Shown here: positions 53,398 through 63,121 of the stretch, one piece after another | Layout of the letters: each line of letters begins with the position of its first letter | Numbering within the stretch: the first letter of the stretch is position 1 | DNA from: JAAZGD01 sp964489555 | GTDB taxonomy: Bacteria > Bacillota > Clostridia > Peptostreptococcales > Anaerovoracaceae | Assembly (NCBI GenBank): GCA_964489555.1 | Contig: CAZAZF010000009.1 | Location: forward strand, 7,157 to 71,156 | DNA: 64,000 nt | Reading direction: 5' to 3' | The notes under the pieces: generated by a model | What the model was told of the DNA's origin: nothing | What the model saw: only the letters and a program-made list of their open reading frames with translations | Database searches by the model: none | Program-made: the position numbers and the translations under genes

Positions 53398-56300
53398 AAT
53401 AATTCCCCTCTCTCTTCCTACTAGCACCGCTTGAATCCGACTCTCCACATTCATTTTTCCATAAATATTGCTCAAATGATTACGGACCGTTCCTTCTGCC
53501 AAAAACAACTGTTTGCTGATTTGAATGTTTGAAAAACCATCCCCCACCAATCTTAAAATATCGATTTCTCTTGGTGTCAAATTTTCGGTCGGAACATCTT
53601 TGAAGGTCTCTCCTGTATGGTTGGCATTTTTCATTGACGGAGCAGTCAATGAGTACAAAAAATCCACCCTGCTTTTTATATCTTTTTCTAAAGATTCTCC
53701 CTTTTCCATATATAAAACGCCTGCAAGAATGCCTCCGTTTTTAAGGGGCATGCAAACAATTTCCTGTGTATCCCTCACTAATTGCCAATACTCATTGATT
53801 AAAGGAGACTCTTGCTGTCTGTAGCCTAATCGGACAAATTCTCCCGTTCTGGCCACATACCGAATTAATTTGTGAGGAACTTTTTCCAAATAGTTTAACG
53901 CGATTCCTTTTTCATGATGAACTCCGTTTTGCCCCTCACTTCTCTCATAACTCAAGTAGAGCCTTCCTTTTTTTTCAAGAAAGATGGAACACCGATTACA
54001 ATAATTGTTATCCACCAAATAATCCACTAACAAAAGAAAAGAATCGTGTGTTTCTGCATCTTTCATGGCCCGCAATCCATCCATCCACTGGCGCTCTTCC
54101 GAAGGCCGACTCCCTTCCGGCTCCCCCCGAATAGTTTCTTCCGGCAGCATAAACTCCCGCCTTACTAAACAGGCTATATGAGAAGCTCCCCATTTTTCAA
54201 AAAGCCGGGCGGCTTCGCTTCCGTGGATTCGAGTAATCATTTCGTTAGCAAACCCATGTCTTGCCGCTAACATATTCGCTAATGCCTCCATTTGATAATC
54301 GTTTTGACCCTTGGCAATTGCAATAGCTTGGTTATATAAATCTTCGGAACCCTTAGTTTTTTTCTCAAAATAATATTGGTATTCCGCTTGTGCTATATAA
54401 TATCGATGCCCATGGTTGGGTTCATACCGTTCTTTCCATCTTCTTAAATCACTGATTTTTGTAAGAATCTTTTTATGATTTTCGTAAGAATCTTCAGAAG
54501 ACAACAAAGGATGAAACGCCATCCGAACCAGTAAGGCAAAAAATTCGTAATGTCCATTTAAAATGAATCCCGGGTATTTATTGACCTCAGAATCCAAGTG
54601 CAATACCAATTCATATGCCTCCCGATATCGGTTTTCCAAATACAAACGGTGAAGCTTTAACATGTCTGCATTTAGATTGATTGTATCTTCATAAGAATCT
54701 TTTTCTAGCCCTTCAAGATGAACGGTCTCTTCGGTTCCACTTCGCAATCCTTCCATATGAAACCGATACACTTGGGACATATGATCCGTCAGATAATCCT
54801 CCAGTCTTCGATCTCTTAAACTTTGAAAGTGAATGTATCTTTCAATCACCGAAAGGGGTTTCCCCATGACATATAATGTAATTGTAGAAAACACAAAGGC
54901 ATAATTGCTGTATAAATATTCCCCCTCCCGATCACTGGATTGAATGGATTTTTGCAAACATTGAAAAGTATCTTGAAGACTATGAGTCCAATGATAGGTA
55001 AAGGTTCCCAACATGGCATAAGCAATGGAACGGTGAAAATTATGGCCGGAGTCTTGCAACAACTTCAAAGTTTTCTCCTGCAGTTGATTCCCCCTACAAA
55101 AATCTTTAAAAACAAAATATAGAACATAGCAAAAGGAAGCATACCCAATACAAGCATAGGGAGAATCCCCATGTTTGCCAGAAAGAAAGGCTAGCTTTAG
55201 ATTAATCAGTGTGAAAAGTCTGGTGTCCGTTCGATTTGCCGCAGGAAACATGGCTACCAGAACCTCCAATATTTTTAGAATCCTGGAGTCCGTGATGGAA
55301 GGAACCTCTAAAATTCGGCTCACTCTCTTCTTGTTATACATAAGCCTGGTGCGCATCAAATTCCATATCACTTGGCGGTAAGAAAGCTTGAATCCCAACA
55401 ATGCGAGAATTTCTCTCCCCAAAACCAACACATTCTCCCACTCTCCATTGAATGCATGGCAATAGATGTAGACCATTTTAATCTCTACCTGGTGGGTAGC
55501 TTCCGGATACTCCCGCAATAGCTGCTCATAGAATTCACGGGCCTCTTGCCCTTCTTCATTGACGTAAAGGGCCTTTAGGAACGCCAAATGATATGTGACC
55601 CGTTGTTGCCGATCCCAAAGAGAAGGGTCTATGTTTAACAACTTTTCTCCCAACCGTAAAAATTTTAAGGCTCTGTTGATGTTCCCTCTCTCTTGGGACA
55701 TATTTCCCGCATTCCACAAAATATCCGCCCACACTTTTGATGACCGGGTTAATCGTTTCTCGTCGGATTCCAACAGAAAACTTGCCACCATCACCGGAGC
55801 CGTTTCTCCATATCCGTTATTCGCCAATACTGTAGCGATGTTTCCATATCTTTCTTTTCTGCTTTTCATAGACTGAGTTTTGTAAAGCACTTCGTGTAAT
55901 ATATCATGAACTAAAGCATACTCCTTTATCCCCATCTCCCCTTGATTGCTCCTTATCACAAAAGCCTTTTCGAAAAGCCTATCCACCGGATCGTTTTTAA
56001 CGCCCCGGGTTCCTTGAACAAATAGATTTAAAATATCTTCCGAAACACTTCCACCAAAATCTGACATTAATTCGAGAATTTTCCTTTCCTCCAAAGGAAG
56101 CTCTTCCAATTCTTCAATTAAAACATCCTCGATATGGTCTGGCAGTTGCATAGCAGAGAACTTTTCCATGTCCCATTTCCAGCCACCATCACTTGCAGTC
56201 AATGCACCGTTTTCCTTGAATCGTTGAATTAAAAAAGAAATATAAAAAGGATTTCCTTGGCTCAAACGGAACAAAAGAGAAGAAACATAATTTCCGGAGT

Positions 56301-57024
56301 TCCCTTCCAAGGACAACATTTCTGCCAAAAGCCGATCTATGTCTTCTTTTTGGAAGGGTTCCAATTGAATTTTGCTTTGGTGAGAGATAAAAGAATCCAA
56401 ATCGTCATTGCAGGGTGTTCTGCAGGCTAAAATAAGATAGAAATTCCTTTCACTGCCCGTATAAAAAAGTGTTCGGATTAATTTCATAGAAATTCGATCC
56501 CCCCACTGAACATCATCCATGAAAATAATCATGGGAAACAGAATGGTTGCCGCCTCCCGGATATAGGAAGCCATGGCCTGAACCACAGCCTCTTCATTCA
56601 TTTCTTCCGGTGCAAGCCTTCGGCTTTTGGGGCCAAATAATTTCTTCGATAGGGGGCTTAAAGAAATGATGGTGTTCAGGTCCGCCTTCAATTTTTCTTT
56701 CAGCGCTTTTTGAACCATATGAAAAGATTCTGGTTCCAACATCAAAATTTGCTTGGCAATCTCATCTAATATCTCCGCCGCCGGAGTAAACAAATCTTGA
56801 CTGTAAGCAGGAAATTTCGTTTTAATATAGGTGCAATTATATTCACGAAAAATCTTCTCGGCTTGTTTTACCAAATAGCTTTTCCCTACTCCAGGTGGGC
56901 CGGTTACCAGGCTGATACTGAAATTTCCCTGAACCAATGTATCAAGGCCTTGAATCAATTCGTTCAATTGTTGTTCGCGAGCGATAAAAACAGGTTTTTC
57001 CATATTGATTTGACCATCTCCCAT
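53395..57024 (-). CDS. Large LuxR-type regulator with AAA ATPase and TPR-like region
   Basis: 1209 residues; AGGGGAAG precedes ATG. An N-terminal AAA_16/STAND-type ATPase has Walker A TGPPGVGKS (about 40-48) and Walker B IIFMDDVQWGD (about 168-178). A helical repeat region with TPR-like units (about 400-900) follows, then a GAF-like stretch (about 1000-1130), and a C-terminal LuxR HTH (about 1145-1205: LTPREIDILRLVGDGFSNIQISKQLFLAEGTVRNHLSNIYGKM). MalT-like regulators of this type bind signals in the helical part and activate transcription. It lies directly upstream of the giant SLH gene on the same strand and may control it. Ligand unknown. Confidence 0.88.
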   Translation of the reverse strand: MGDGQINMEKPVFIAREQQLNELIQGLDTLVQGNFSISLVTGPPGVGKSYLVKQAEKIFREYNCTYIKTKFPAYSQDLFTPAAEILDEIAKQILMLEPESFHMVQKALKEKLKADLNTIISLSPLSKKLFGPKSRRLAPEEMNEEAVVQAMASYIREAATILFPMIIFMDDVQWGDRISMKLIRTLFYTGSERNFYLILACRTPCNDDLDSFISHQSKIQLEPFQKEDIDRLLAEMLSLEGNSGNYVSSLLFRLSQGNPFYISFLIQRFKENGALTASDGGWKWDMEKFSAMQLPDHIEDVLIEELEELPLEERKILELMSDFGGSVSEDILNLFVQGTRGVKNDPVDRLFEKAFVIRSNQGEMGIKEYALVHDILHEVLYKTQSMKSRKERYGNIATVLANNGYGETAPVMVASFLLESDEKRLTRSSKVWADILWNAGNMSQERGNINRALKFLRLGEKLLNIDPSLWDRQQRVTYHLAFLKALYVNEEGQEAREFYEQLLREYPEATHQVEIKMVYIYCHAFNGEWENVLVLGREILALLGFKLSYRQVIWNLMRTRLMYNKKRVSRILEVPSITDSRILKILEVLVAMFPAANRTDTRLFTLINLKLAFLSGKHGDSPYACIGYASFCYVLYFVFKDFCRGNQLQEKTLKLLQDSGHNFHRSIAYAMLGTFTYHWTHSLQDTFQCLQKSIQSSDREGEYLYSNYAFVFSTITLYVMGKPLSVIERYIHFQSLRDRRLEDYLTDHMSQVYRFHMEGLRSGTEETVHLEGLEKDSYEDTINLNADMLKLHRLYLENRYREAYELVLHLDSEVNKYPGFILNGHYEFFALLVRMAFHPLLSSEDSYENHKKILTKISDLRRWKERYEPNHGHRYYIAQAEYQYYFEKKTKGSEDLYNQAIAIAKGQNDYQMEALANMLAARHGFANEMITRIHGSEAARLFEKWGASHIACLVRREFMLPEETIRGEPEGSRPSEERQWMDGLRAMKDAETHDSFLLLVDYLVDNNYCNRCSIFLEKKGRLYLSYERSEGQNGVHHEKGIALNYLEKVPHKLIRYVARTGEFVRLGYRQQESPLINEYWQLVRDTQEIVCMPLKNGGILAGVLYMEKGESLEKDIKSRVDFLYSLTAPSMKNANHTGETFKDVPTENLTPREIDILRLVGDGFSNIQISKQLFLAEGTVRNHLSNIYGKMNVESRIQAVLVGRERGII

Positions 57025-57159
57025 TTACTTCCCCTACATTCTTGTTAGCAGAACGCCCTAAAGTTGCTTCATTATACCAAAGTATCTTATCCTTTTGTAC
57101 TATTTTACCCCAATCCGAAATCGAAAGTGAAGCGAAGCATTTATAGACTTTTGCACATC

Positions 57160-57187
57160 AAAAGAGCGCCTCTTCTGAAGCGCTCCT
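57160..57187 (-). terminator. Terminator of the cold-shock gene
   Basis: On the minus strand GAGCGC / GCGCTC with an inner CTTC/GAAG extension, then TTTTGATG. It starts 50 bases past the stop. On the plus strand it is followed by GTTTTTGTTTT, so it may work both ways. Confidence 0.7.
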
Positions 57188-57236
57188 CTGTTTTTGTTTT
57201 ACGTAGTTCTTGGTCAGTGCTCGTATCCGAAAGGAA

Positions 57237-57449
57237 TTAGAGAGCGCTTACATTGACAGCACGAAGCTTGTCGCTGTTTCTGGGATCCTGTTCTACGTCG
57301 AAGGAAACTCTTTGTCCTTCAGCCAGGGTCTTGAAACCATCGGTATTGATTGCGGAGAAATGTACGAATACGTCTTCGCCACCTTCATCATTAGAGATGA
57401 AACCAAAACCTTTTTCTGCGTTAAACCATTTTACAGCACCTGTACTCAT
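57237..57449 (-). CDS. Cold-shock family RNA chaperone
   Basis: 70 residues, full family length; AAGGAGGTACCGAC precedes ATG. RNA-binding motifs RNP1 (KGFGFI, 13-18) and RNP2 (VFVHF, 27-31) are present. It binds single-stranded RNA/DNA and melts mRNA structure. Single gene with its own terminator; the leader of some 100-240 bases is typical of csp genes, which are often controlled by their 5' RNA. Confidence 0.96.
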   Translation of the reverse strand: MSTGAVKWFNAEKGFGFISNDEGGEDVFVHFSAINTDGFKTLAEGQRVSFDVEQDPRNSDKLRAVNVSAL

Positions 57450-57500
57450 GTCGGTACCTCCTTAAAATTCTAGTACCCGCCTGCTCTTTCCTTCCGAAAA

Positions 57501-57556
57501 AACTCGCATTCTTTCATAAGCTTTAAAGGACTCAAACTTACAAAAAAATGCGAGTT
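57501..57556 (-). terminator. Long-loop hairpin between nhaA and the cold-shock gene
   Basis: Perfect 10-bp arms AACTCGCATT / AATGCGAGTT (36-base loop) are followed on the minus strand by TTTTCGG. It is probably the nhaA terminator; alternatively it is a switchable structure in the cold-shock leader. Confidence 0.5.
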
Positions 57557-57690
57557 CAACAGTCTTTAAGTCATTCGGTATACAATTGGATACTAACACG
57601 AACCAAGACCCTTGTCAACATTATTTTCCATATTTTACACTATCTTCCAGGTTCCAAGGGCGACCTCATTCCTGATGTTTCCCAAGAGAC

Positions 57691-58854
57691 TCAACCCTTC
57701 CGTTTTTCCACCTTCAATACCTTTCCCAGTACAATGGCCACTATAGCTACTGACGCAGTAAACAAGGCACCCATCTTGGCGGCCCCTTGCAATGACAAGT
57801 CTGTGAACGCTTCATTGGCTACAAAAAGAGCCACCGTAAGACCCATACCGCCGATGACCCCGGCAGTAATCACATCCCGGGCCTTCATACCGTCCGGAAG
57901 CTTAAAGGTAAGCAGAGTAGCCACATAAGTAAAGACACTGATTCCCACCGTCTTTCCCACTACCAATGCAATAAAAATAATCCAGGTTAAATTGTTGATC
58001 CCGGAAAAGGATACCCCCGCGTTGGTCAAACCGAAAAAGATAAGTCCAAAATCCACTACCGGAGCCACCTGATGTTCAAACTTAGCCAAGGTGCTGACCC
58101 CCACTGCATCTTCCAAGCTGTGGGCACTATACCCTTTCACAATCACCCCTGTCTTGGGTAAGAAGGGAACGATAAATATGAGAGAAAGGGCTGGATGCAG
58201 ATGCGCACAGTGCATACCAAACCAACTCATGGTTCCTGCAATCAACACATAGGGCCAATAATTGCAGATTTTTATCTTGCTCATAACATAAGCAACACCC
58301 ATAGCCGCCACCACCAACAGCAACCATAAAGGCTCTACCGGCGCATTGGGGTCCGGATAGAAAACAGCGATAATCACCAGGCCCACCGCGTCGTCAGCTA
58401 CCGCCAACAATAAGAGAAATTTTACAGCGGGGTGATTCTTACCGAAAATCACCCGGGCAACAAGCCAGGCCAAAGCAATGTCCGTGGCGGTACAAATCCC
58501 CCACCCGTTAGCAAAGGTCTGGTCTCCCATCAATATGTTCAGCACGAAAAAAAGGCCTATGGGGCCCAAAACCCCTCCCGCCGTTGCCATCAAAGGCGTT
58601 ACCGCTTTTTTGATGGGATTCAGTTCTCCCCCGGGAGAAAGGCTGTTTACAATTTCTACCCCGGCAATGGCAAAAAAGAAAACCATGAAGATGTCGTTCA
58701 CCAGCCAATGCAAGTTTATATGTTCTCCAATTACTGGAGTATGAATAAAGTGTTCATATCCTTCCGGAGACACATTGGCCCAAAAAACTGCTAATACAAC
58801 CCCCAAGAGAAGAGGAATCGATAGATTCCTCATTTTACGCGCAATATGATACAC
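57691..58854 (-). CDS. nhaA: Na+/H+ antiporter NhaA
   Basis: 387 residues from GTG 58854, chosen for GGAGGAG 6 bases upstream; a GTG at 58872 is the alternative. About 12 membrane segments. The ion-binding aspartate pair lies in LLLLAVADDAVGLVIIAVFY, in a setting like the D163-D164 site of E. coli NhaA, and CTATDIALAW matches the conserved TM4 stretch. It exports sodium in exchange for protons and is useful in saline or alkaline habitats. Single gene. Confidence 0.94.
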   Translation of the reverse strand: MYHIARKMRNLSIPLLLGVVLAVFWANVSPEGYEHFIHTPVIGEHINLHWLVNDIFMVFFFAIAGVEIVNSLSPGGELNPIKKAVTPLMATAGGVLGPIGLFFVLNILMGDQTFANGWGICTATDIALAWLVARVIFGKNHPAVKFLLLLAVADDAVGLVIIAVFYPDPNAPVEPLWLLLVVAAMGVAYVMSKIKICNYWPYVLIAGTMSWFGMHCAHLHPALSLIFIVPFLPKTGVIVKGYSAHSLEDAVGVSTLAKFEHQVAPVVDFGLIFFGLTNAGVSFSGINNLTWIIFIALVVGKTVGISVFTYVATLLTFKLPDGMKARDVITAGVIGGMGLTVALFVANEAFTDLSLQGAAKMGALFTASVAIVAIVLGKVLKVEKRKG

Positions 58855-58970
58855 TTTTTTCTCCTCCGTCACTTCAAACCAATATTTTTAACACCTGTAA
58901 AGGTGGATTACATCCTCACATCGGCTGAATTATATCACTTTCATGCTGTTTTCACAAGGAATCCGCCCCT

Positions 58971-59444
58971 CTATTTCGTATACTTTTGAAGAGTTTGTAG
59001 ACGATTTCGCTGGTCCTGGCGAGGCAACTCTAATCCATATTGATGAAAGTCCAGCACATCTGCATCCTTTACCACCTCATCCAGTGGTTGATGGATTTCA
59101 CCTTTTTTGCTGTGGTTCTTAACCGCTAGGGCGATTTGCTCCACTTCATCAGAAGTAAACAATTCCAATCTTTCAAGGAATTCCTTCACCGGTTCATAAC
59201 CCCACTCTGCGTGACCCTCCTGATGTCCCGTAAGAATCCTCCCATAGTCATGACAGGAACAAGCAATGGCCGCCATCTCCGGATCGACGCCTCGTTCCTC
59301 CGCCAACAGGTATCCTAACCGACCACAACTAGCCAGATGAAGTCTCTCCCAGTCCGGCGAGGCATCTCGACGAGGAACCGCATTTTCATATTGATTAATT
59401 TCAAACAAAAGAGCCTTCTGTACAGATAAAATTCGATTCCTCAT
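58971..59444 (-). CDS. HD-domain phosphohydrolase-like protein
   Basis: 157 residues; its ATG overlaps the rlmH stop by 4 bases. The metal-binding HD pair lies in CSCHDYGR (about 63-70), with further candidates LHLASCGRLGYLLAEE, AVKNHS and VVKDADVLD, the usual order of an HD hydrolase. Substrate unknown; the family splits phosphomonoesters or nucleotides. Last gene of the wal-rlmH unit. Confidence 0.85.
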   Translation of the reverse strand: MRNRILSVQKALLFEINQYENAVPRRDASPDWERLHLASCGRLGYLLAEERGVDPEMAAIACSCHDYGRILTGHQEGHAEWGYEPVKEFLERLELFTSDEVEQIALAVKNHSKKGEIHQPLDEVVKDADVLDFHQYGLELPRQDQRNRLQTLQKYTK

Positions 59445-59884
59445 TTATGGTATACCTCCCCTTTCATAATCTTGTAGCTGCGATAGATTTGTTCCAACAG
59501 GAAAATTCGAATCATTTGATGGGGAAAGGTCAGCTTGGAAAAACTCAAGCTAAGATTGGTTCGATCTCTTACATCTTGAGATAGGCCAAAAGAGCCACCA
59601 ATAACAAAGGTTATGTTGCTCTTGCCTTGGATGGACAAATTTTCCAAATGGCGGGACAGCTTCATCGAATCCATGGTTTTTCCTTCTATTTCTAAGGTGA
59701 TTAGATAATCCTCTTCCCGGATTCTCTTGAGAAGGTCTTCCCCTTCTTTTGCCAGGTCCTCTCGCTCCCGCACTTCGATTACCCTCAAGGTCCCGTAGCG
59801 AGTCAGTCTTTTCATGTATTCTGCTTGGGCTTGCCGCCAATATTCTTCTTTCAATTTCCCTACACAAAGAAGGGTAATGTTCAT
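59441..59884 (-). CDS. rlmH: 23S rRNA (pseudouridine-1915-N3)-methyltransferase RlmH
   Basis: 147 residues, a little short of the usual 156-159. The SPOUT signature is complete: FVIGGSFGLS, LSFSKLTFPHQMIRIFLLEQIYRSYKIMKGEVYHK. It methylates pseudouridine 1915 in helix 69 of the ribosome. Located after the WalJ-like gene, as in many Firmicutes. Confidence 0.96.
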   Translation of the reverse strand: MNITLLCVGKLKEEYWRQAQAEYMKRLTRYGTLRVIEVREREDLAKEGEDLLKRIREEDYLITLEIEGKTMDSMKLSRHLENLSIQGKSNITFVIGGSFGLSQDVRDRTNLSLSFSKLTFPHQMIRIFLLEQIYRSYKIMKGEVYHK

Positions 59885-59907
59885 GGTTTAAAATCCTCTT
59901 TTTTCCG

Positions 59908-60687
59908 TCATACCATATAAATGCAACTAACCTGGTCCCGAAGAAGGATGTCCATAGTAAATCTTTGCCCTTGAGGAAAGACTTCCTGAACGGTTTGGAA
60001 AACGCTTTCCGGAAAATTGTTTTCCTTGCTGAGATGGGCAAAAAGCACGGTTCGTTCTTCTTGTTTCCATTCCGGAAGATGGCACAAGGCCAGAGCGGCT
60101 GCCCGGTTGGATAGATGCCCCTTATCGCTTAAAATTCTCCGTTTCAGATAATAGGGGTATCTCCCCAGGAGGAGTAGCTCTTCTTCATGATTGGCTTCCA
60201 TCACAATGGTGTGGGCGTCTCCAATTTCTTTGAGGATTTCTTCTTCGATTTTTCCCGTGTCGGTGACGATGGACAACTTTCTCCCTCCGGCAAAAAAAGA
60301 ATACCCCACCGGCTCCGCCGCATCATGAAAGGTGGGAAAAGCTTTTACTTGAATGTCCCCAACTTGAAAAAGCTCCCCGGTTTCAAATACTTGACGAAAA
60401 GAAACAAAGTCGGTGATTCCCATGGCCTGCCATGTTTGCTGGTTGGCAAAGGCGGGAGGCTGTCCCAGTCTTTTCAGCAACACCTTCAATCCCCGAATAT
60501 GGTCCGTATGTTCGTGGGTAATCAGCACCCCCTTCACTTTTTCCAAGGGGGTTTCCGTAACCTCTAGGGCCATCATGATTCTTTTTGCACTGATTCCTGC
60601 ATCAATAAGAAGAGCGGTTTCCCGGGACTGAACCATATAACAATTTCCACTGCTTCCGCTGGAAAAGGAACAAAATCGTAAACTCAT
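59908..60687 (-). CDS. Metallo-beta-lactamase-fold hydrolase, WalJ/YycJ type
   Basis: 259 residues. N-terminal FCSFSSGSSGNCYMV is characteristic of YycJ. The metal motif HEHTDH lies near 58-63, with further ligands in FPTFHDAAEPVGY, VTDTGKI and ANHEEE, and SDKGHLSN. In Firmicutes WalJ is thought to act in DNA repair or in linking replication with wall synthesis. Between yycI-like and rlmH. Confidence 0.9.
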   Translation of the reverse strand: MSLRFCSFSSGSSGNCYMVQSRETALLIDAGISAKRIMMALEVTETPLEKVKGVLITHEHTDHIRGLKVLLKRLGQPPAFANQQTWQAMGITDFVSFRQVFETGELFQVGDIQVKAFPTFHDAAEPVGYSFFAGGRKLSIVTDTGKIEEEILKEIGDAHTIVMEANHEEELLLLGRYPYYLKRRILSDKGHLSNRAAALALCHLPEWKQEERTVLFAHLSKENNFPESVFQTVQEVFPQGQRFTMDILLRDQVSCIYMV

Positions 60688-60772
60688 ACCTGTCTCCTAT
60701 AGCATAGTAGGTTTCTCTAATGTGTAAATGGGTGGTTTCTCTTTGTCAGAAATCGGACTTCGTGTTATCAGC

Positions 60773-61552
60773 CTAGAACTGGGCGGCATTAACATATTTC
60801 TTTTCCCCCCCATTATATCGAATGCACCAGGCGGGAAACGCGGTGTCCGCAACGGTGTCCTCCAACCCTTCCGGATCCTCACCCAACCAGTATACCAAAC
60901 GTATTTCCTCTACCCTCCAATTTTCTTCCGCTTCCTTGTTGCTGACCAATGCCAAAAGCGCCACAGCGGGGTCTGTTACCGCCACTTTTTTACGGCTATA
61001 CTCCACAGGCACCAGCCACAACATTTCTCCCTGGGTGATTTTTCCCTGTTGGAACACTACCGTCAGAACGCTTCTTTCCAGAGGATATCCATCGTACCTG
61101 TTTTCAAAAATCACCTTCACCTGGTTTTCTATCTGAATGACTTCTGCGGGATACTCCTGTGGATTTCCAATTCCCAGCGCCATGGCAAAATTTCGGGCAC
61201 ATTCCAAATAGGCCGCTTTTCGTCCCGGCTCCTGAATATCCAAAAAAGAGGATTTTCTCCAAAGCTCCGGCAACCAAAAAAGCTCCGAAGCCCCTTCGCT
61301 ATCCAGCAAAGCTTGAATATCTTCCTCTTCTCCATGGATTACCTCTACCGACAACAACTCCATGTCTTTGGGTTTTTCCGGTATGTCTCCTTCAATAAAG
61401 ACTCCCCGCTCCTCCAAAAGCTGAATTAACGCCGCCCGGTTGAAGGTTTCCGGTTCGTCTTTGATTCCAAAGTCTCCATAAGTGAAAATCAGGAATAGGT
61501 TGGTGAGAAGGAGAGCAATGATAATGATGGTTTTTGCTTTGGCCCAATCCAC
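60773..61552 (-). CDS. YycI-like regulatory protein (WalI)
   Basis: 259 residues from GTG 61552 behind AAAGGAG. MDWAKAKTIIIIALLLTNLFL is a single N-terminal membrane helix of the YycI pattern, followed by an outer beta-rich domain. YycH and YycI hold or tune the WalK histidine kinase. 40 bases after the yycH-like stop. Confidence 0.85.
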   Translation of the reverse strand: MDWAKAKTIIIIALLLTNLFLIFTYGDFGIKDEPETFNRAALIQLLEERGVFIEGDIPEKPKDMELLSVEVIHGEEEDIQALLDSEGASELFWLPELWRKSSFLDIQEPGRKAAYLECARNFAMALGIGNPQEYPAEVIQIENQVKVIFENRYDGYPLERSVLTVVFQQGKITQGEMLWLVPVEYSRKKVAVTDPAVALLALVSNKEAEENWRVEEIRLVYWLGEDPEGLEDTVADTAFPAWCIRYNGGEKKYVNAAQF

Positions 61553-61592
61553 TTCTATTCTCCTTTATCAAATGATTTTATATCAAATGGTT

Positions 61593-63089
61593 TTACCGAA
61601 GGGTGTACCCCATGGGAAGGGCATCTCGAATGCTATAGTACATCTCCAACCGCTTACCATCTTTTTCAAAGAAAAAACACCAGCAGGTCTCAATTTTCCC
61701 AACCCCTTCTTCGGTTTTCGAAAACCGGATTTCTTCCAGTCGAATACTTTCTAACGCTTTTGTTACCATAAGAAAGGTCTCTTCCTTACGGTCCTGGAAA
61801 AAACCGTTTTCCATCAGCACCTGGCCCATCTGTTGGTGGTTGGTGGCCAACACATTCACCGCCGTATAGTCTCCTGCCGAAAACTGTTGAGTCTGGCTTT
61901 TTTCCGGGACATGGAAATCCCGGGTAAACGCCGTAACCCGATTTCCTGAAACGGTAATGGCCAGGGCTCCTCCCTCATATCTGATTGCGCTGTCTTCCCA
62001 AAGATCAAAAACGAAAGTGGTAGGGGCCGACGGACCGGATTGCCTTATGATTTTTGAAAGGTGAAGATCATACACCTTTCCTAAGGGGTCTTGAGTTCCT
62101 CCATGCCGGGATAGAAAGCCTAGTGCTGTTTCCAAACTATAAAATAGGGTTGCTTCTTGGGTAGGCGCCCCTTCTTCCTTGTATCGAAAGGTACCCTCTT
62201 TACCGGCCACCAACACCCGTTGCCCATACCCGTACATGTAGGTGGTCGTTCCTTGAGCATCTTGAATAATCCGGGTAAAATCAAAGGTGGCGCCAAAAAA
62301 GGTTTTGGCCAGGCTTTTTTCGAAATCTTCTCCTCCAGCAGCTCTCTCATTAGTATAAGTGGTTATAACATATGGGAATTCACTGGGCAAAGGCACCAGA
62401 ACCGGGTTGGCTTCTTCTTCTCCCAGAAGAAGAGTCAGAGGATAAGCCACCTTGGAGCCCAAAGCAATTCGCTGATATAATGAAAGGAAGGGGGATTGCT
62501 CTATTTTTTCCCCATTGCCGATAATTCGGTAGTATAGGTTCCGATCCCCATCCTTCACAAATAGACTTTCCATACTGCCAAAGCTATAGGCTATTTCTGA
62601 AACCTGTTGAATGGATTCTGTGGCCGAAGGACAATCCCACCCGTAAGCTTGGCATAATAAATTCAAGGGCAGGGGATCATCAAAAATGGATTTTAAGGAT
62701 TCCAAAGCCAATACTTGTTGGTATTGGTCCCGGGTGATTTCTTCTACGAAAATATCTTGGGCTTGTAAAAATTCACCAACGCCATAGGTAAAGGTAGGGC
62801 CCTGGCCGGAATCCTGAGGAGTCCACCAATAGGCTCGGGTATTGCCGGTAATAACCCCATAACTTCCATCCCCATAGGACAACTGAATTTCATCAGGAGC
62901 CACGACTTCCGCTGGAGTCATGACGGGATGAAGGGATTCCTGCTCCGTCAAGTTCCGAATGTTCATCTGCCCTGGATTGATGTTTTCCCAAAAAACATAT
63001 AAAAGTAGTATTGTTGACAAGAACAATACTACCATGGTCACGCTTTTTATAAATTCCTTGGTTATTCCCTTTGCACCGGGTTCTTTCAT
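61593..63089 (-). CDS. YycH-like regulatory protein (WalH)
   Basis: 498 residues; GGAAGGTGACGG precedes ATG. One N-terminal membrane helix (SVTMVVLFLSTILLLYVFW, about 16-34), with the remainder outside the membrane. Weakly conserved family; the call rests on the position before yycI-walJ-rlmH and on topology. No walR or walK lies in front of it in this window. Confidence 0.78.
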   Translation of the reverse strand: MKEPGAKGITKEFIKSVTMVVLFLSTILLLYVFWENINPGQMNIRNLTEQESLHPVMTPAEVVAPDEIQLSYGDGSYGVITGNTRAYWWTPQDSGQGPTFTYGVGEFLQAQDIFVEEITRDQYQQVLALESLKSIFDDPLPLNLLCQAYGWDCPSATESIQQVSEIAYSFGSMESLFVKDGDRNLYYRIIGNGEKIEQSPFLSLYQRIALGSKVAYPLTLLLGEEEANPVLVPLPSEFPYVITTYTNERAAGGEDFEKSLAKTFFGATFDFTRIIQDAQGTTTYMYGYGQRVLVAGKEGTFRYKEEGAPTQEATLFYSLETALGFLSRHGGTQDPLGKVYDLHLSKIIRQSGPSAPTTFVFDLWEDSAIRYEGGALAITVSGNRVTAFTRDFHVPEKSQTQQFSAGDYTAVNVLATNHQQMGQVLMENGFFQDRKEETFLMVTKALESIRLEEIRFSKTEEGVGKIETCWCFFFEKDGKRLEMYYSIRDALPMGYTLR

Positions 63090-63121
63090 TCCGTCACCTT
63101 CCCCCAGTCTCCCAAAAGAGG

